A stretch of DNA of 64,000 bases from CAVVJA01 sp963779485. GTDB taxonomy: Bacteria; Actinomycetota; Actinomycetes; Mycobacteriales; Jatrophihabitantaceae. Under the pieces are notes generated by a model that saw only the letters and a list, made by a program, of their open reading frames with translations, ran no database searches and had not been told where the DNA came from. Of this stretch, positions 7,143 through 16,292 are shown piece after piece (the first letter of the stretch is position 1; every line of letters starts with the position of its first letter). Made by a program: the position numbers and the translations under genes. The stretch is taken from positions 1-64,000 of the forward strand of contig CAVZYJ010000013.1 of NCBI GenBank assembly GCA_963779485.1, given 5' to 3'.

Positions 7143-7280
7143 TCCGAGGTCGCCGCGTTCAAATTCGCCGAACGCCTCGAAATAGTCGACGGGCTTCCCA
7201 TGACCAGGATCGGCAAGCGAGCCTTACGACAAGACATCGACGCTCGTCTCCGCGGCCAGACCATCCCGAAGGAGCTGTGA
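7143..7280 (+). pseudogene. C-terminal remnant of an AMP-forming acyl/aryl ligase (salicylyl-AMP ligase type)
   Basis: A frame opened by a stop at 7140-7142 encodes about 45 residues: AAFKFAERLEIVDGLPMTRI, then GKRALRQDI and ARL to a TGA at 7278. This is the standard tail of the ANL superfamily, including the invariant Gly-Lys of the C-terminal catalytic loop, closest in style to 2,3-dihydroxybenzoate- and salicylate-AMP ligases. No start codon or N-terminal 450 residues exist upstream; a methyltransferase gene ends 56 bp away. It directly precedes the gentisate operon, so the lost enzyme probably activated an aromatic acid feeding gentisate formation. Confidence 0.6.
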
Positions 7281-7282
7281 TC

Positions 7283-8431
7283 ATGACCATGCACATCCCG
7301 CAGCAACTCGAAGACGGGCTGGAGGACAACGAAGATCTGGTCGCAGGCACGCGGATTCCACCTCCACCCACGCCGGAGCAGAAGCAGCAGATCGAACAGC
7401 TCTATGCAGACTTCGGTAGCGAGCACCTGCTACCGCTGTGGACCCAGCTCGCAGACCTCATGCCGCAGCGGCCGCAGCCTCGAGCGGTGCCGCACGTCTG
7501 GCGGTGGAAGACGTTGCTTCCCCTCGCGGAGCGCGCCGGGCAGCTGATCCCGGTCGGCCGCGGCGGTGAGCGCCGAGCAATCGCCCTGGCGAATCCCGGC
7601 CTCGGGGGCCAGCCCTACGCCACGCCGACGCTCTGGGCGGCGATTCAGTACCTGGGCGGCCACGAAGTGGCGCCCGAGCACCGACATAGTCAGAACGCCT
7701 TCCGGTTCGTCGTGGAGGGGGAGGGAGTGTGGACGGTCGTCGACGGCGACCCGGTGGCGATGCGCCGCGGCGACTTCCTGCTCACACCGGGCTGGCGATT
7801 TCACGGCCATCACAACGAGACGGACGAGCCGATGGCGTGGATTGACGGACTCGACATCCCGTTCGCCCACTACACAGACACAACGTTCTTCGAGTTCGGC
7901 GCCGACCGGGTCACGGACGAGTCCACCCCGGATGTCTCACGCTCGGAGAAGCTCTGGGGGCATCCCGGTCTACGTCCGCTGTCGCAGCTGCAGGACACCA
8001 CGTCATCGCCGATAGGTGCCTACCGTTGGGAGCACACCGACCGGGCGCTGCGCGAGCAGCTGGAGTTGGAAGCGGCCGGTTACCCGGCGACGGTCGAGCA
8101 GCATCACGCGGCGATCCGCTACATCAACCCGACCACGGGCGGGGACGTCATGCCGACGATCCGCGCCGAGTTCCACCGGCTGACCCGCGACGTGATGACC
8201 CGCACTCGGCGCGAGGTTGGATCGAGTGTGTACCAGATCTTCGACGGCACGGGCACCTTCGTGCTTGACGGCACGGAGCACAGCGTCGCCAAGGGCGACC
8301 TCGTCGTCGTCCCGTCTTGGGTGCCGTTCCGCATCGCGGCCGACGACGGGTTGGATTTGTTCCGGTTCAGCGACCAGCCGATCATCGAGCGGCTCGCGTT
8401 CCAGCGCGTCCACGTGGAGGAGGACGCGTGA
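7283..8431 (+). CDS. gentisate 1,2-dioxygenase
   Basis: A 382-residue bicupin enzyme that opens the ring of 2,5-dihydroxybenzoate to maleylpyruvate using Fe(II) and oxygen in the cytosol. The first cupin holds the metal-binding GGHEVAPEHRHSQNAFRF segment and a RGDFLLTPGWRFHGHHN strand, matching the family's HxH...H ligands; the second cupin (GTGTFVLDGTEHSVAKGDLV) is the usual degenerate repeat. ATG at 7283 follows AAGGAG at 7269-7274. It overlaps the next gene by four bases, forming one operon with fumarylpyruvate hydrolase and maleylpyruvate isomerase, which together complete the pathway. Confidence 0.9.
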   Translation: MTMHIPQQLEDGLEDNEDLVAGTRIPPPPTPEQKQQIEQLYADFGSEHLLPLWTQLADLMPQRPQPRAVPHVWRWKTLLPLAERAGQLIPVGRGGERRAIALANPGLGGQPYATPTLWAAIQYLGGHEVAPEHRHSQNAFRFVVEGEGVWTVVDGDPVAMRRGDFLLTPGWRFHGHHNETDEPMAWIDGLDIPFAHYTDTTFFEFGADRVTDESTPDVSRSEKLWGHPGLRPLSQLQDTTSSPIGAYRWEHTDRALREQLELEAAGYPATVEQHHAAIRYINPTTGGDVMPTIRAEFHRLTRDVMTRTRREVGSSVYQIFDGTGTFVLDGTEHSVAKGDLVVVPSWVPFRIAADDGLDLFRFSDQPIIERLAFQRVHVEEDA

Positions 8432-9306
8432 GGCTCGTGACCATGCGGCTTGCTGACGGCCATGAGCGGGTCAATTACCGCGTCGGCAAGCTCGATGGAG
8501 AAGGTGCTCCCGACGACACGGTGACCGAGATCGTGCTTCGCCACGCGCCCCTAGCGACCGATGTCGGAACGCTGCTCGCCGTCCCCGGATGGCGTGCTGA
8601 CGTCGAGGCCGCGGACGGGCCGCAGTACCGCTTCGGCGACCTCGACCTGGCGCCCGTCGTGCCCCAGCCGAGCAAAGTGGTCTGCGTAGGCCTGAACTAC
8701 AAGACGCACATCGTCGAGATGGGCCGGGGCTTACCCGAGTACCCGACGCTATTCGCGAAGTTCCCAGCCACACTCGCCGGCGCGTACGACGACATCCCGC
8801 TTCCGCCGGAGGACACCGCTCTGGATTGGGAAGGCGAACTGGCCGTGGTGATCGGAGCACGCTGCCGCCGGATACCGGAGGCGGGTGCGGGCGCCGTCAT
8901 CGCGGGCTACACCGTCGCCAACGACATCTCCATGCGTACCTGGCAGTTCCGCACCAAGGAGTGGCTACAAGGAAAGATTTGGGAGGCCTCCACCCCCGTT
9001 GGGCCGGCGCTTGTGACCGGCGATGAGTGGCAGCCAGGACCGACAATACGCACCGTCGTGAACGGTGCGGAGATGCAGTGTGCGCCGACTGGTGACCTAC
9101 TCTTCGGCCCCGAGATGCTCGTCTCCTACATCTCCACCATCGTCACCCTGCAACCGGGCGACCTGCTACTCACCGGCACGCCCGGGGGTGTCGGTCGGGC
9201 AAGACAGCCCCCGCGCTACCTGCGCGACGGCGACATTGTCGAGACCGCGATCGAGGGACTGGGCCGGCTACGCAACCGCGTCGTCGCCGAGACTCCCGGA
9301 GACTGA
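8428..9306 (+). CDS. fumarylpyruvate hydrolase (FAH family)
   Basis: A 292-residue fumarylacetoacetate-hydrolase-fold protein. Diagnostic segments are VVCVGLNYKTHIVEM with the catalytic His region, FAKFPATLAG, the metal-binding LDWEGELAVVIG (Glu ligands) and GDLLLTGTPGGVG near the end. In this operon it would split fumarylpyruvate to fumarate and pyruvate, the last gentisate-pathway step. The GTG at 8428 overlaps the upstream stop as GTGA; an ATG at 8443 is a possible later start. The N-terminal 70 residues are the usual FAH-family extension. Confidence 0.87.
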   Translation: MRLVTMRLADGHERVNYRVGKLDGEGAPDDTVTEIVLRHAPLATDVGTLLAVPGWRADVEAADGPQYRFGDLDLAPVVPQPSKVVCVGLNYKTHIVEMGRGLPEYPTLFAKFPATLAGAYDDIPLPPEDTALDWEGELAVVIGARCRRIPEAGAGAVIAGYTVANDISMRTWQFRTKEWLQGKIWEASTPVGPALVTGDEWQPGPTIRTVVNGAEMQCAPTGDLLFGPEMLVSYISTIVTLQPGDLLLTGTPGGVGRARQPPRYLRDGDIVETAIEGLGRLRNRVVAETPGD

Positions 9307-9307
9307 C

Positions 9308-10048
9308 GTGGTAACGCGGGCCGACCAGGCCACCGATCCAGCGGTGCGCGCCGATCTGGCAACCGTGCGGCTCGGGACCGCGGCCTTCCGGCGAGCGCTG
9401 GGGCAGCTCACAGACGACGATTTCGACACCCCGAGCGGACTACCGGGCTGGACTCGTAGCCACGTCGTCGCGCACGTCGGCTACAACGCCCGCGCCGTCG
9501 CCCGGCTCGTGACGTGGGCGGCGACGGGCGTGGAGCACGCGATGTACTCCTCGCCCGAGGCGCGGGCGCAGGAGATCGAGCTCGGCGCCACCCTGCGCCC
9601 TCAGGCTCTGCGAAGCCTGTGCGAGCATGCCGCGATCGAGCTCGACGTGCGCTGGCGCGACCTGCCCGACGAGCGGTGGGCCGAGGTCGTAGTCACCTCA
9701 CAAGGGCGGCGCGTGCCGGCATCGGAGACGCTGTGGATCCGGACGCGTGAGGTGTGGCTGCACGCGGTCGACCTCAGAGCGGGGATGCGAGTCCGCGATC
9801 TGCCGAAACCAGTCCTGCGCCGACTCCTCGACGACGTCGCGGGACTGTGGGCCCGGCGAGGACAGCTGGATGGCCTACGACTTGTCGAGACCAACGACGA
9901 GCGGCAGTTCTGGGGGGCCGACCAAGACGTCCGGGCGGAGGTCTTTGGCGACCTTGCGAGCCTGGTGACTTGGGCGACTGGACGAGGGAGCAGCGCGGTG
10001 TCCTGGCCGCGAGGAGCAAGCCCACGGCCAGCCCCACACTGGATCTGA
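9308..10048 (+). CDS. mycothiol-dependent maleylpyruvate isomerase
   Basis: A 246-residue DinB-like four-helix protein of the mycothiol maleylpyruvate isomerase family. Key signs are SGLPGWTRSHVVAHVGYNA, giving the first conserved His of the zinc site, the acidic helix EIELGATLRP and REVWLHAVDLRAG with the second His, followed by the C-terminal SCP2-like region. It converts maleylpyruvate to fumarylpyruvate with mycothiol, the actinobacterial thiol, so it links the first and last enzymes of this operon. GTG at 9308 starts one base after the preceding stop. The last 20 residues are Pro/Arg-rich and may be a slightly altered tail. Confidence 0.85.
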   Translation: MVTRADQATDPAVRADLATVRLGTAAFRRALGQLTDDDFDTPSGLPGWTRSHVVAHVGYNARAVARLVTWAATGVEHAMYSSPEARAQEIELGATLRPQALRSLCEHAAIELDVRWRDLPDERWAEVVVTSQGRRVPASETLWIRTREVWLHAVDLRAGMRVRDLPKPVLRRLLDDVAGLWARRGQLDGLRLVETNDERQFWGADQDVRAEVFGDLASLVTWATGRGSSAVSWPRGASPRPAPHWI

Positions 10049-10091
10049 GCCCTGTTCCCGCCGGCAACGGCCCTGGAGGCGGCGTCTTCGG

Positions 10092-10784
10092 TCAGGGAGT
10101 GGGCGTGCCGTATACCCGGGTGGCGTGCTTGGCGTAGGCGCGGAGCCCGATCTTGACGACGGTGCCGCGCATCGGCGCCGGAACCGCGCCCAGCATCTCC
10201 TGGATCACGTCCGGGTCACCATCGTAGGCGAGCATCCCCAGCAGGCGCGGCCCATCCTTGAGCGGCGTGCCCCGCTGCGCGGCCTTGCCGATCTTGGCCC
10301 ACTCCTTCTGGGTGATGCAGGCCTCAACCAGCGGCATGACGTGCTGCTCCTCGGCGTCGAGGTGTTCAACGAGCGCGTCATGGAGGTGGGCGTAGAGCGT
10401 CGCGAGTTGGGCGGCGCGGGCCCGGTCAGCGTCCTTGCGCCATTCCGCTCGCAGCGCGACGGTGCGCTTAAGAAGATCGGCGACGATCTCGTGCTGCGTC
10501 TCCATCAGCTCGACGATCGGCGCGATCTCGGCCGGCACCCGGTCGAGCAGCTTCGGCCAGACCATGCTGTCCTCGATCGTGTGGTGGTGGTGCAGGAAGC
10601 GGTCGACCAGATCGAGATGGGTGCCGACGATGCCGGCGCGCAGACGGTCGCCGTGCTCAACGGAGCGGAGCAGGGCCGGCGCGAGTCGCAGCTCGCGGCG
10701 GAAGGCCGAGTGGATGGTTGCCATCTCAGCACTCGCGCCGACGGCGGTCGTGGTCGTAGGGCGGGTGATGGTGACGGTGCTCAT
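10092..10784 (-). CDS. hemerythrin-domain protein
   Basis: A 230-residue helical protein with the hemerythrin/HHE pattern: RFLHHHHTIEDSMVWPKL, ELMETQHEIVADLL, and ALVEHLDAEEQHVMPLVE provide the His and Glu di-iron ligands in the expected order. Such proteins bind oxygen, nitric oxide or act in redox stress. It has a basic C-terminal tail (LRAYAKHATRVYG) common in actinobacterial relatives. The gene faces the gentisate operon tail-to-tail. It is distinct from the other hemerythrin-like gene at 51432-51932, which is shorter and more acidic. Confidence 0.82.
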   Translation of the reverse strand: MSTVTITRPTTTTAVGASAEMATIHSAFRRELRLAPALLRSVEHGDRLRAGIVGTHLDLVDRFLHHHHTIEDSMVWPKLLDRVPAEIAPIVELMETQHEIVADLLKRTVALRAEWRKDADRARAAQLATLYAHLHDALVEHLDAEEQHVMPLVEACITQKEWAKIGKAAQRGTPLKDGPRLLGMLAYDGDPDVIQEMLGAVPAPMRGTVVKIGLRAYAKHATRVYGTPTP

Positions 10785-10941
10785 GATCGCTTCTCCTGGG
10801 GCTTGTGACGGCCTGGTCTGGCAGTAGGAGCCCCTCGGGCGATGTCTGATACCTGCTCGGTGACCAGCTCTGTGGACACGCCGTATTCACAGCACGAACG
10901 GGCACCGGGGTGCTGCGCCCAACGCTGCGATGGCGCGAACG

Positions 10942-12573
10942 TCACAACCGATAGTCGTGAACGCCGCCCCCGAGGCCGACCGTGACGACGTGCAACATCG
11001 CGCCAGTTGCTCGAACGCCTTGCACGCCTACGGCGAGCGTCGGACCTACGCCGACATTGAGGCAGCGGACCGTCGTCGTATGCAGCCCGGTGCAACCGGT
11101 GACCGCGATCCCGGCGGCCTCGACTTCCTCGATCGTCCACCGGGCCGGCACGGACAAGGTCACCGACGCCGCCGGATCCGGGATTGCGACGGCGACGGTT
11201 TCTCGAACCGTCACGGGTGGCGCGCTCGAGGGCGCAGGTGCCGGGGCGGCTGGAACGGGGCTCGGTGCGGTCGGTTGCTGGCCCGCTGGCGGGATCGCTG
11301 TCGCTGCGGGCCCCCCAGCCGGTGGGCCGGTCGGACCTGCCGCTGCGGCGCTCCCGGGCGATGCGGCGGCCGTCGGCCGGCCGGCGGCGCCCGGAAGCGG
11401 TGCACCGCCCGAAGCCTGGCCGCCTCCGGTTCCAGGAGCGGACGTGACGGTGGCGTTGCCCGGGCCGGAAGTGGACCCTCCGGATCCCCGGGTGCCGAGC
11501 CCAAGCGCGCTTCCGGAAACCGACGCCGTCGCGTTCGGTGCCGCCTGCTGCGATCGTTTGGGCGAGCCCGGGATCACCGCGATGACGACGAGCACGGCAG
11601 CGATCAGAGCCGCGATGGCGGCAGCGGTCCATATCGCAGTCTTCGATCCGCTGGGCCGAAATCGGTGGCTGCGCCCGGGCGGCGCACTCGACTCGGTTCC
11701 GGGGTGGCCCGGTGCGGGCTTTCCGTTTGCATCAACGCCGAGCGAGGCTGCATCCGCTGCGGAGCTCCCGGACGACAAGTAGTGGCCCGCTGCCAATGCG
11801 CCGCCCAAGATGATGGGCGCGATGACCGCGCGCAGGGTGTCGTTGACGTCGTCGATCTCGAGCAGCGCGGCCCGGCAGGGCTCACAGCGCGCGAGGTGCA
11901 CGTCCACTGCCGCCCGGTCACGACTGGACAGCGCATCGCGGACGTACGCGCCGAGTCGGCGCCGTGTCTCGCGGCACTCCTCGTCGTCGGTGGCCGCGAG
12001 GTACTGCTGGAGGAACGCTTGCCGCAATCGCTCCTTGGCCCGTCCTGCGCGTAACGCGACCCCGTTTGGACTGGTGCCGAGGATCGGGGCGATCTCGGCT
12101 GACGTCTGACGCTCCACCACCACGTGCCACAGCACCGCACGGCTCGCCTCGGGCAGCGACGCCCAGGCCCGCCAGGCGGCGTGCTGCTCGGCGTTGACCG
12201 CCGCGACGTCAGCAGCCGAGGCAGCTGGCTCTACCTCCAGGTCGGCCGGCTCGCCGGTGAGCTTGACCCGCTGCCGGTAGGACCGCGCCGTGTCGATCGC
12301 GAATCGGCGCATCGTGCTGAACAGGTAGGGACGGAACGCGTCTTGCGGGCCGCCTCCGGTCTTGACCGCCCGCAATACGCGGTAGTAGCTCTCGCTGACC
12401 AGGTCGTCGACGTCTCCGGGCGGAGCGATCTGCCTGGCCATCCGGCGCGCCGCGGCCTGGTGCCGGGTCCAAAGCTCGGCATAGGCCGTGTCGTCGCCGG
12501 CGCGGATCGCCGCGAGCAGGTCAGCGTCGCTGTGCTCAACGGTGGCGTCGGCGGTCGCGTCCACACGATGCAC
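10942..12573 (-). CDS. ECF sigma factor fused to zinc-finger, transmembrane and extracytoplasmic regions
   Basis: One 543-residue chain. Residues 17-100 are sigma region 2 (AELWTRHQAAARRMAR, DDLVSESYYRVLRAV) and 135-190 region 4 (TSAEIAPILGTSPNGVALRA). Residues 222-233 hold H-x3-C-x2-C (H226, C230, C233), the anti-sigma zinc-finger signature normally encoded by a partner gene. A hydrophobic helix spans about 312-336. After it come 100 residues of Pro/Ala/Gly/Ser linker and a final beta-rich region outside the membrane. The design lets one protein sense the envelope and hold its own sigma domain at the membrane; release probably needs proteolysis. No separate anti-sigma gene is adjacent. Confidence 0.85.
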   Translation of the reverse strand: MHRVDATADATVEHSDADLLAAIRAGDDTAYAELWTRHQAAARRMARQIAPPGDVDDLVSESYYRVLRAVKTGGGPQDAFRPYLFSTMRRFAIDTARSYRQRVKLTGEPADLEVEPAASAADVAAVNAEQHAAWRAWASLPEASRAVLWHVVVERQTSAEIAPILGTSPNGVALRAGRAKERLRQAFLQQYLAATDDEECRETRRRLGAYVRDALSSRDRAAVDVHLARCEPCRAALLEIDDVNDTLRAVIAPIILGGALAAGHYLSSGSSAADAASLGVDANGKPAPGHPGTESSAPPGRSHRFRPSGSKTAIWTAAAIAALIAAVLVVIAVIPGSPKRSQQAAPNATASVSGSALGLGTRGSGGSTSGPGNATVTSAPGTGGGQASGGAPLPGAAGRPTAAASPGSAAAAGPTGPPAGGPAATAIPPAGQQPTAPSPVPAAPAPAPSSAPPVTVRETVAVAIPDPAASVTLSVPARWTIEEVEAAGIAVTGCTGLHTTTVRCLNVGVGPTLAVGVQGVRATGAMLHVVTVGLGGGVHDYRL

Positions 12574-12805
12574 CGTAGGCGATCAGTAGTGATGATGCGA
12601 TCCTGACGACCGGTCATGGAGGCCCGGACGTCAACGAAGAACAGGCGCGCAACCGCGACAGCATTTCCCTATTCGTCCGTCTCTAGTACGGGGACCTCGC
12701 CGACTCGGCCCACTGTGCCGCGACAGTCGCGATGGGGGGAACGCAGCGGTCAGCCGAGCCGGCGAGGTCCAGGGAGCGCGTCGACGCCGGCGATTCAGTC
12801 CGCGA

Positions 12806-13591
12806 TCAGGTGGTTGTGATGAGGCCTCCGTCTATGACGAAGTCGGCTCCCGTGACGTTGCCGGCTCGGTCGCTAGCGAGCAGGACGACGAGGTCTGCGA
12901 TTTCGGTGGGGTAGGTGAATCGGCCCGTGACGGACTGGTCGGCGGCGGTGCCTGCGACCGCACTGGGGTCGCCGCCAGAGGCTCGGGCGACCGTTGCGGC
13001 GACGCCGGACTCCCCGAGCCAGAGGTCGGTTGCCACCGGGCCGGGGCTGATGGTGTTCATCCGAATTCCCTTCGGTCCGACTTCCTTGGACAGCGCTTTG
13101 GAGAAGTTGGTGAGGGCCGCTTTGGCGGCGCTGTAGTCGATTACCAGGGGGTCGGGGAGGAAGGCGTTAACCGAGCTGGTGGTAACGATGTTGCCGTGTC
13201 CGGCGGCGAGCATGATGGGCAACGCCGCGCGGGTGGTGCGAACGGCGGCCATCAGATTGAGCGTGATGGACGCCAGCCACTGCTCATCTGTGACCTCGAG
13301 GAACCCGGTCAACCGCGGCGAGACTGCCCCAACGTTGTTGACGAGGATGTCCAGTCGCCCATGATCGCTTGCTGCCGCCACGAGCTCGGCCGGTCCGGTC
13401 GAAGTAGATAGATCGACGAGTATTGAGTGCACGCGGTCGGTGTCGGTGAGCGCCTTGAGCTCGTCGGTCGTGTCCCGGGCGCCGGCGACCACGACCGCAC
13501 CCTCCTCAACGAGCGCGCGGGTGATCGCCAACCCGATTCCTCTGCTGGCGCCGGTGACCACGGCGACCTTGTCGTTCAGCTCGAGATCCAT
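12806..13591 (-). CDS. short-chain dehydrogenase/reductase
   Basis: A 261-residue classical SDR. The nucleotide site is VVTGASRGIGLA (residues 11-22), the NNVGA strand follows, the active-site Ser lies in TTSSVNAF and the YxxxK pair is in IDYSAAKAAL. The C-terminus GADFVIDGGLITTT is typical of FabG-like enzymes. It reduces or oxidises an unidentified alcohol or carbonyl with NAD(P)H. It stands alone between the sigma-fusion gene and a DNA ligase, with 230 bp of non-coding DNA downstream, so context gives no substrate. Confidence 0.85.
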   Translation of the reverse strand: MDLELNDKVAVVTGASRGIGLAITRALVEEGAVVVAGARDTTDELKALTDTDRVHSILVDLSTSTGPAELVAAASDHGRLDILVNNVGAVSPRLTGFLEVTDEQWLASITLNLMAAVRTTRAALPIMLAAGHGNIVTTSSVNAFLPDPLVIDYSAAKAALTNFSKALSKEVGPKGIRMNTISPGPVATDLWLGESGVAATVARASGGDPSAVAGTAADQSVTGRFTYPTEIADLVVLLASDRAGNVTGADFVIDGGLITTT

Positions 13592-13745
13592 GATGTGTTC
13601 CTTTCGGGCAGCCGCATTTGGTCAGAGCGATCTGTCCGAGTGTCGCGGCATCCGTGTCGAGCAGTTCCGACGGGGTCGCAAGGCCCGGCCGCCCAGCGGT
13701 CAGCGACGGCCTGCGGCGCATCGCGTCGTTGGTCGCGGTGCGTGC

Positions 13746-14684
13746 TCACTGGGGCCGCTCCCGCACAACCTCTGGCGGGTGCTTGTCGTCGCGAAGTCCG
13801 AGGAAGCGCGGCTGGCGCAGCCGACCGTCGCTGGTCCACTCGGCGAAACCAACCTGGGCAACCAGGTTGGGGCGTGTCCAATGGGTGCCGCGCGGAACCG
13901 GCCGAACCTCGTCAAACGGCGACGTCGACGTCTCCATCTTCCGTAGCCGGGCGCCGAGATCGCGTAGCACCGCCGCGCTAAAGCCGGTCCCGACCTTGCC
14001 GGCGTACCGGAGCCGGCCGTCTTGGTAGTAGCCGACGAGCAGGGCGCCGAAGTCGGCACGGCTGCCGGCGGGATCGGTGTAGCCGCCGATCACGAACTCC
14101 TGCTCCCAGGCGCACTTCAGCTTCAGCCAGTGCTTCGACCGGCCGTTGATGTACGGAGCGTCGGCGCGCTTCGCTATCAGCCCCTCCCAGCCTGAGCGAC
14201 ACGCCTCGGCGAAGCGCCGCTCAGAGTCGCCACGCCACGCTTCGCTCAACTGCAGTGCCGCACCCGGCCGGATCGCTTTCGTCAACGAGGCGCGGCGCTG
14301 CAGAAGCGGGCGCGCTGTTAGGTCCGCGCCGTCGAGCTCGAGCAAGTCGAAGACGCAGTAGACGACGGGGTTGTTCGCCACGAGCACAGCCGACGGCGTC
14401 CTAACCCCGAGGCGCTGCTGCAACCGGCCGAAGGAAGTCTGGTCGCCCTCGTATGCGACCACCTCTCCGTCGAGCACAAGGCTCCGAGCGCGCTGGGATG
14501 CCACGGCGGCGCCGACCTCGGGATAAGTGCCGGTCAGGTCATTGCCGGTACGGGACTCCAGTCGTAATTCGCCGCCGTCTTTGCGGGCCACGCAGCGCTC
14601 ACCGTCAAACTTGCGCTCGAGCAGGAACTCGTCGCCGAAGTCGCGACGCTCGGTCAATGTCGCCAACATCAACCCGACCGGCAT
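13746..14684 (-). CDS. ATP-dependent DNA ligase (LigD ligase-domain type)
   Basis: A 312-residue ligase with the adenylation motif I, LLERKFDGERC (Lys25 nucleophile), motif III VLDGEVVAY, motif IIIa VVYCVFDLLELDG, motif IV WEGLIAKRADAPY and motif V KHWLKLKC, then an OB-fold with GGYTDPAGSR, GALLVGYY and a final LRQPRFLGLRDDK. This is the stand-alone ligase form of the mycobacterial LigC/LigD group that seals nicks in repair, including Ku-dependent end joining. No ku, polymerase or nuclease partner lies in the window. All catalytic motifs are intact. Confidence 0.9.
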   Translation of the reverse strand: MPVGLMLATLTERRDFGDEFLLERKFDGERCVARKDGGELRLESRTGNDLTGTYPEVGAAVASQRARSLVLDGEVVAYEGDQTSFGRLQQRLGVRTPSAVLVANNPVVYCVFDLLELDGADLTARPLLQRRASLTKAIRPGAALQLSEAWRGDSERRFAEACRSGWEGLIAKRADAPYINGRSKHWLKLKCAWEQEFVIGGYTDPAGSRADFGALLVGYYQDGRLRYAGKVGTGFSAAVLRDLGARLRKMETSTSPFDEVRPVPRGTHWTRPNLVAQVGFAEWTSDGRLRQPRFLGLRDDKHPPEVVRERPQ

Positions 14685-14837
14685 TCGAGCATCATCGCCG
14701 CTCGCACCGCACCTGCGCCATTAATTCCTGTCGTCCCTGCTGGTTGCGGGTTAGACGGCGGTGCAGCCGCCGTCGACAGGACGGCGCCGGCGACGGCTGC
14801 GCCCCACCTGGTGTTGCGATCGGCCGGTAGCAGGTGT

Positions 14838-16292
14838 TCATTTTGCGGTGGCCGGTTCGAGCCGGGCCGGTACCCGTGCTGCGGCGGCGACCGCCCTTGC
14901 CAGTTCACGCCGGCGAACGAGGGCGAAGGTGACCGGGACCGCGAACAGTCCGATGATGCTCAACGCGAGCAGCGCCCAGTGGAAGCCACCTGTCAGGGCC
15001 ACAGGTGCGGCATCGGCGTGGCGCAGCAGGGTGGTGGTGCGGCTGGCCGCGATGGTCGAGGCGATGGCGACGCCGATCGCACCGCCCAGTTGCTGGGAGG
15101 TGTTCAGCAATCCCGAGGCAAGCCCGGCGTCGCGCTCGCCCACCCCGGAGAGGGCTGCTATCGATACCGGGATGAACGCGAACGCGGTGCCGATCCCGGT
15201 GATGAAGAACGGACCGGCGAGATCGGCCCAGTAGTGCCCGTGCACGGGCACCTGGGTCGCCCAGAGGATGCCGGCGCCGATGAGCGTCATGCCGAACGCC
15301 ATGACGAGCTTGGCCGACCCGCGGGTGACGAGTGCCTGCGAGAGCCCGGCGAAGGCCACCGAGGTGACCGACGTGGTGAGCCACGTGACGCCCGTCTGCA
15401 GCGCCGAGTAGCCGAGGACCTGCTGCATGTAAAGGGTCCCGACGAAGATGAAGGCGAAGAAGCTGGCGCCGAGTAGGAAGCTCACCGCGTTCGCCCCGGA
15501 AAGCGTCTTGAGTCCGAAGATCCGCAGCGGCATCAACGGGGCCTGTACGCGGGTCTCGATGACGAGGAAGGCGACGAGCAGCGCGGCGGAGGCGGCGAGC
15601 AACGCGACCGTTCGGCCCGAGCCCCAGCCGACCTGCGGTGCGTTGGAGATCGCGTAGACCAGCAGGAGAAGACCACCGGTCACCGTGGTGGCACCGAACG
15701 GGTCGTAGCGCCGCTGGGACGTGTTGAGTCGGCTCTCGGGCACGACGCGCGGCAGCAGGATCAGCATCGCCGCGCCGATGGGGACGTTGAGGTAGAAGAT
15801 GTACTCCCAGCCGGCGAAGCGGGTGAGCAGGCCGCCGGAGATCAGCCCGAAGGTCGCCCCGCTGGCCCCGATGCCACCCCACAGCCCCAGAGCCTTGTTG
15901 CGATCGGCGCCCTCCTCGAACATGTTCATGACGATCGACAGCGCAGCCGGCAAGACGATCGCCGCGCCTACGCCCTGTAGGCCCCGCATCGCGATCAGGA
16001 ACGAGTCCGTCCGGGCGAGGGCGGCAGCCAGCGACGCGGTCGTGAAGATGCCGAGCCCGATCATCAGCACGCGGCGGCGCCCGAGGAGATCCGCGGCACG
16101 GCCGCCCAGCAGCAGGAATCCGCCGAAGGCGATCCCGTACGCGGTGACGACCCACTGCAGGTTCGACTCGGAGAATTGCAACTTGTGGCCGATTGTCGGA
16201 AGAGCCACGTTGACGATCGTGAGGTCGACAATCGTCATGAAGTACGAAACGGCCAGCAGCGCGAAGGCCCGCCAGCGGGCGACCGGGCTCAT
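14838..16292 (-). CDS. DHA2-family MFS drug exporter
   Basis: A 484-residue membrane protein with about fourteen hydrophobic helices. It shows motif A of the DHA2/EmrB-QacA group (GGRAADLLGRRRVL), motif C-like GGLLTRFAGWEYIFYLNVPIG, and the early LTIVNVALPTI segment of these proton-coupled exporters. The ATG at 16292 overlaps the stop of the upstream SDR gene by four bases, which fixes the start; the much longer open frame upstream is antisense to the SDR coding frame. Likely exports a hydrophobic or quaternary compound, perhaps coupled to the SDR's product. A basic helix and an alanine-rich tail end the protein. Confidence 0.87.
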   Translation of the reverse strand: MSPVARWRAFALLAVSYFMTIVDLTIVNVALPTIGHKLQFSESNLQWVVTAYGIAFGGFLLLGGRAADLLGRRRVLMIGLGIFTTASLAAALARTDSFLIAMRGLQGVGAAIVLPAALSIVMNMFEEGADRNKALGLWGGIGASGATFGLISGGLLTRFAGWEYIFYLNVPIGAAMLILLPRVVPESRLNTSQRRYDPFGATTVTGGLLLLVYAISNAPQVGWGSGRTVALLAASAALLVAFLVIETRVQAPLMPLRIFGLKTLSGANAVSFLLGASFFAFIFVGTLYMQQVLGYSALQTGVTWLTTSVTSVAFAGLSQALVTRGSAKLVMAFGMTLIGAGILWATQVPVHGHYWADLAGPFFITGIGTAFAFIPVSIAALSGVGERDAGLASGLLNTSQQLGGAIGVAIASTIAASRTTTLLRHADAAPVALTGGFHWALLALSIIGLFAVPVTFALVRRRELARAVAAAARVPARLEPATAK

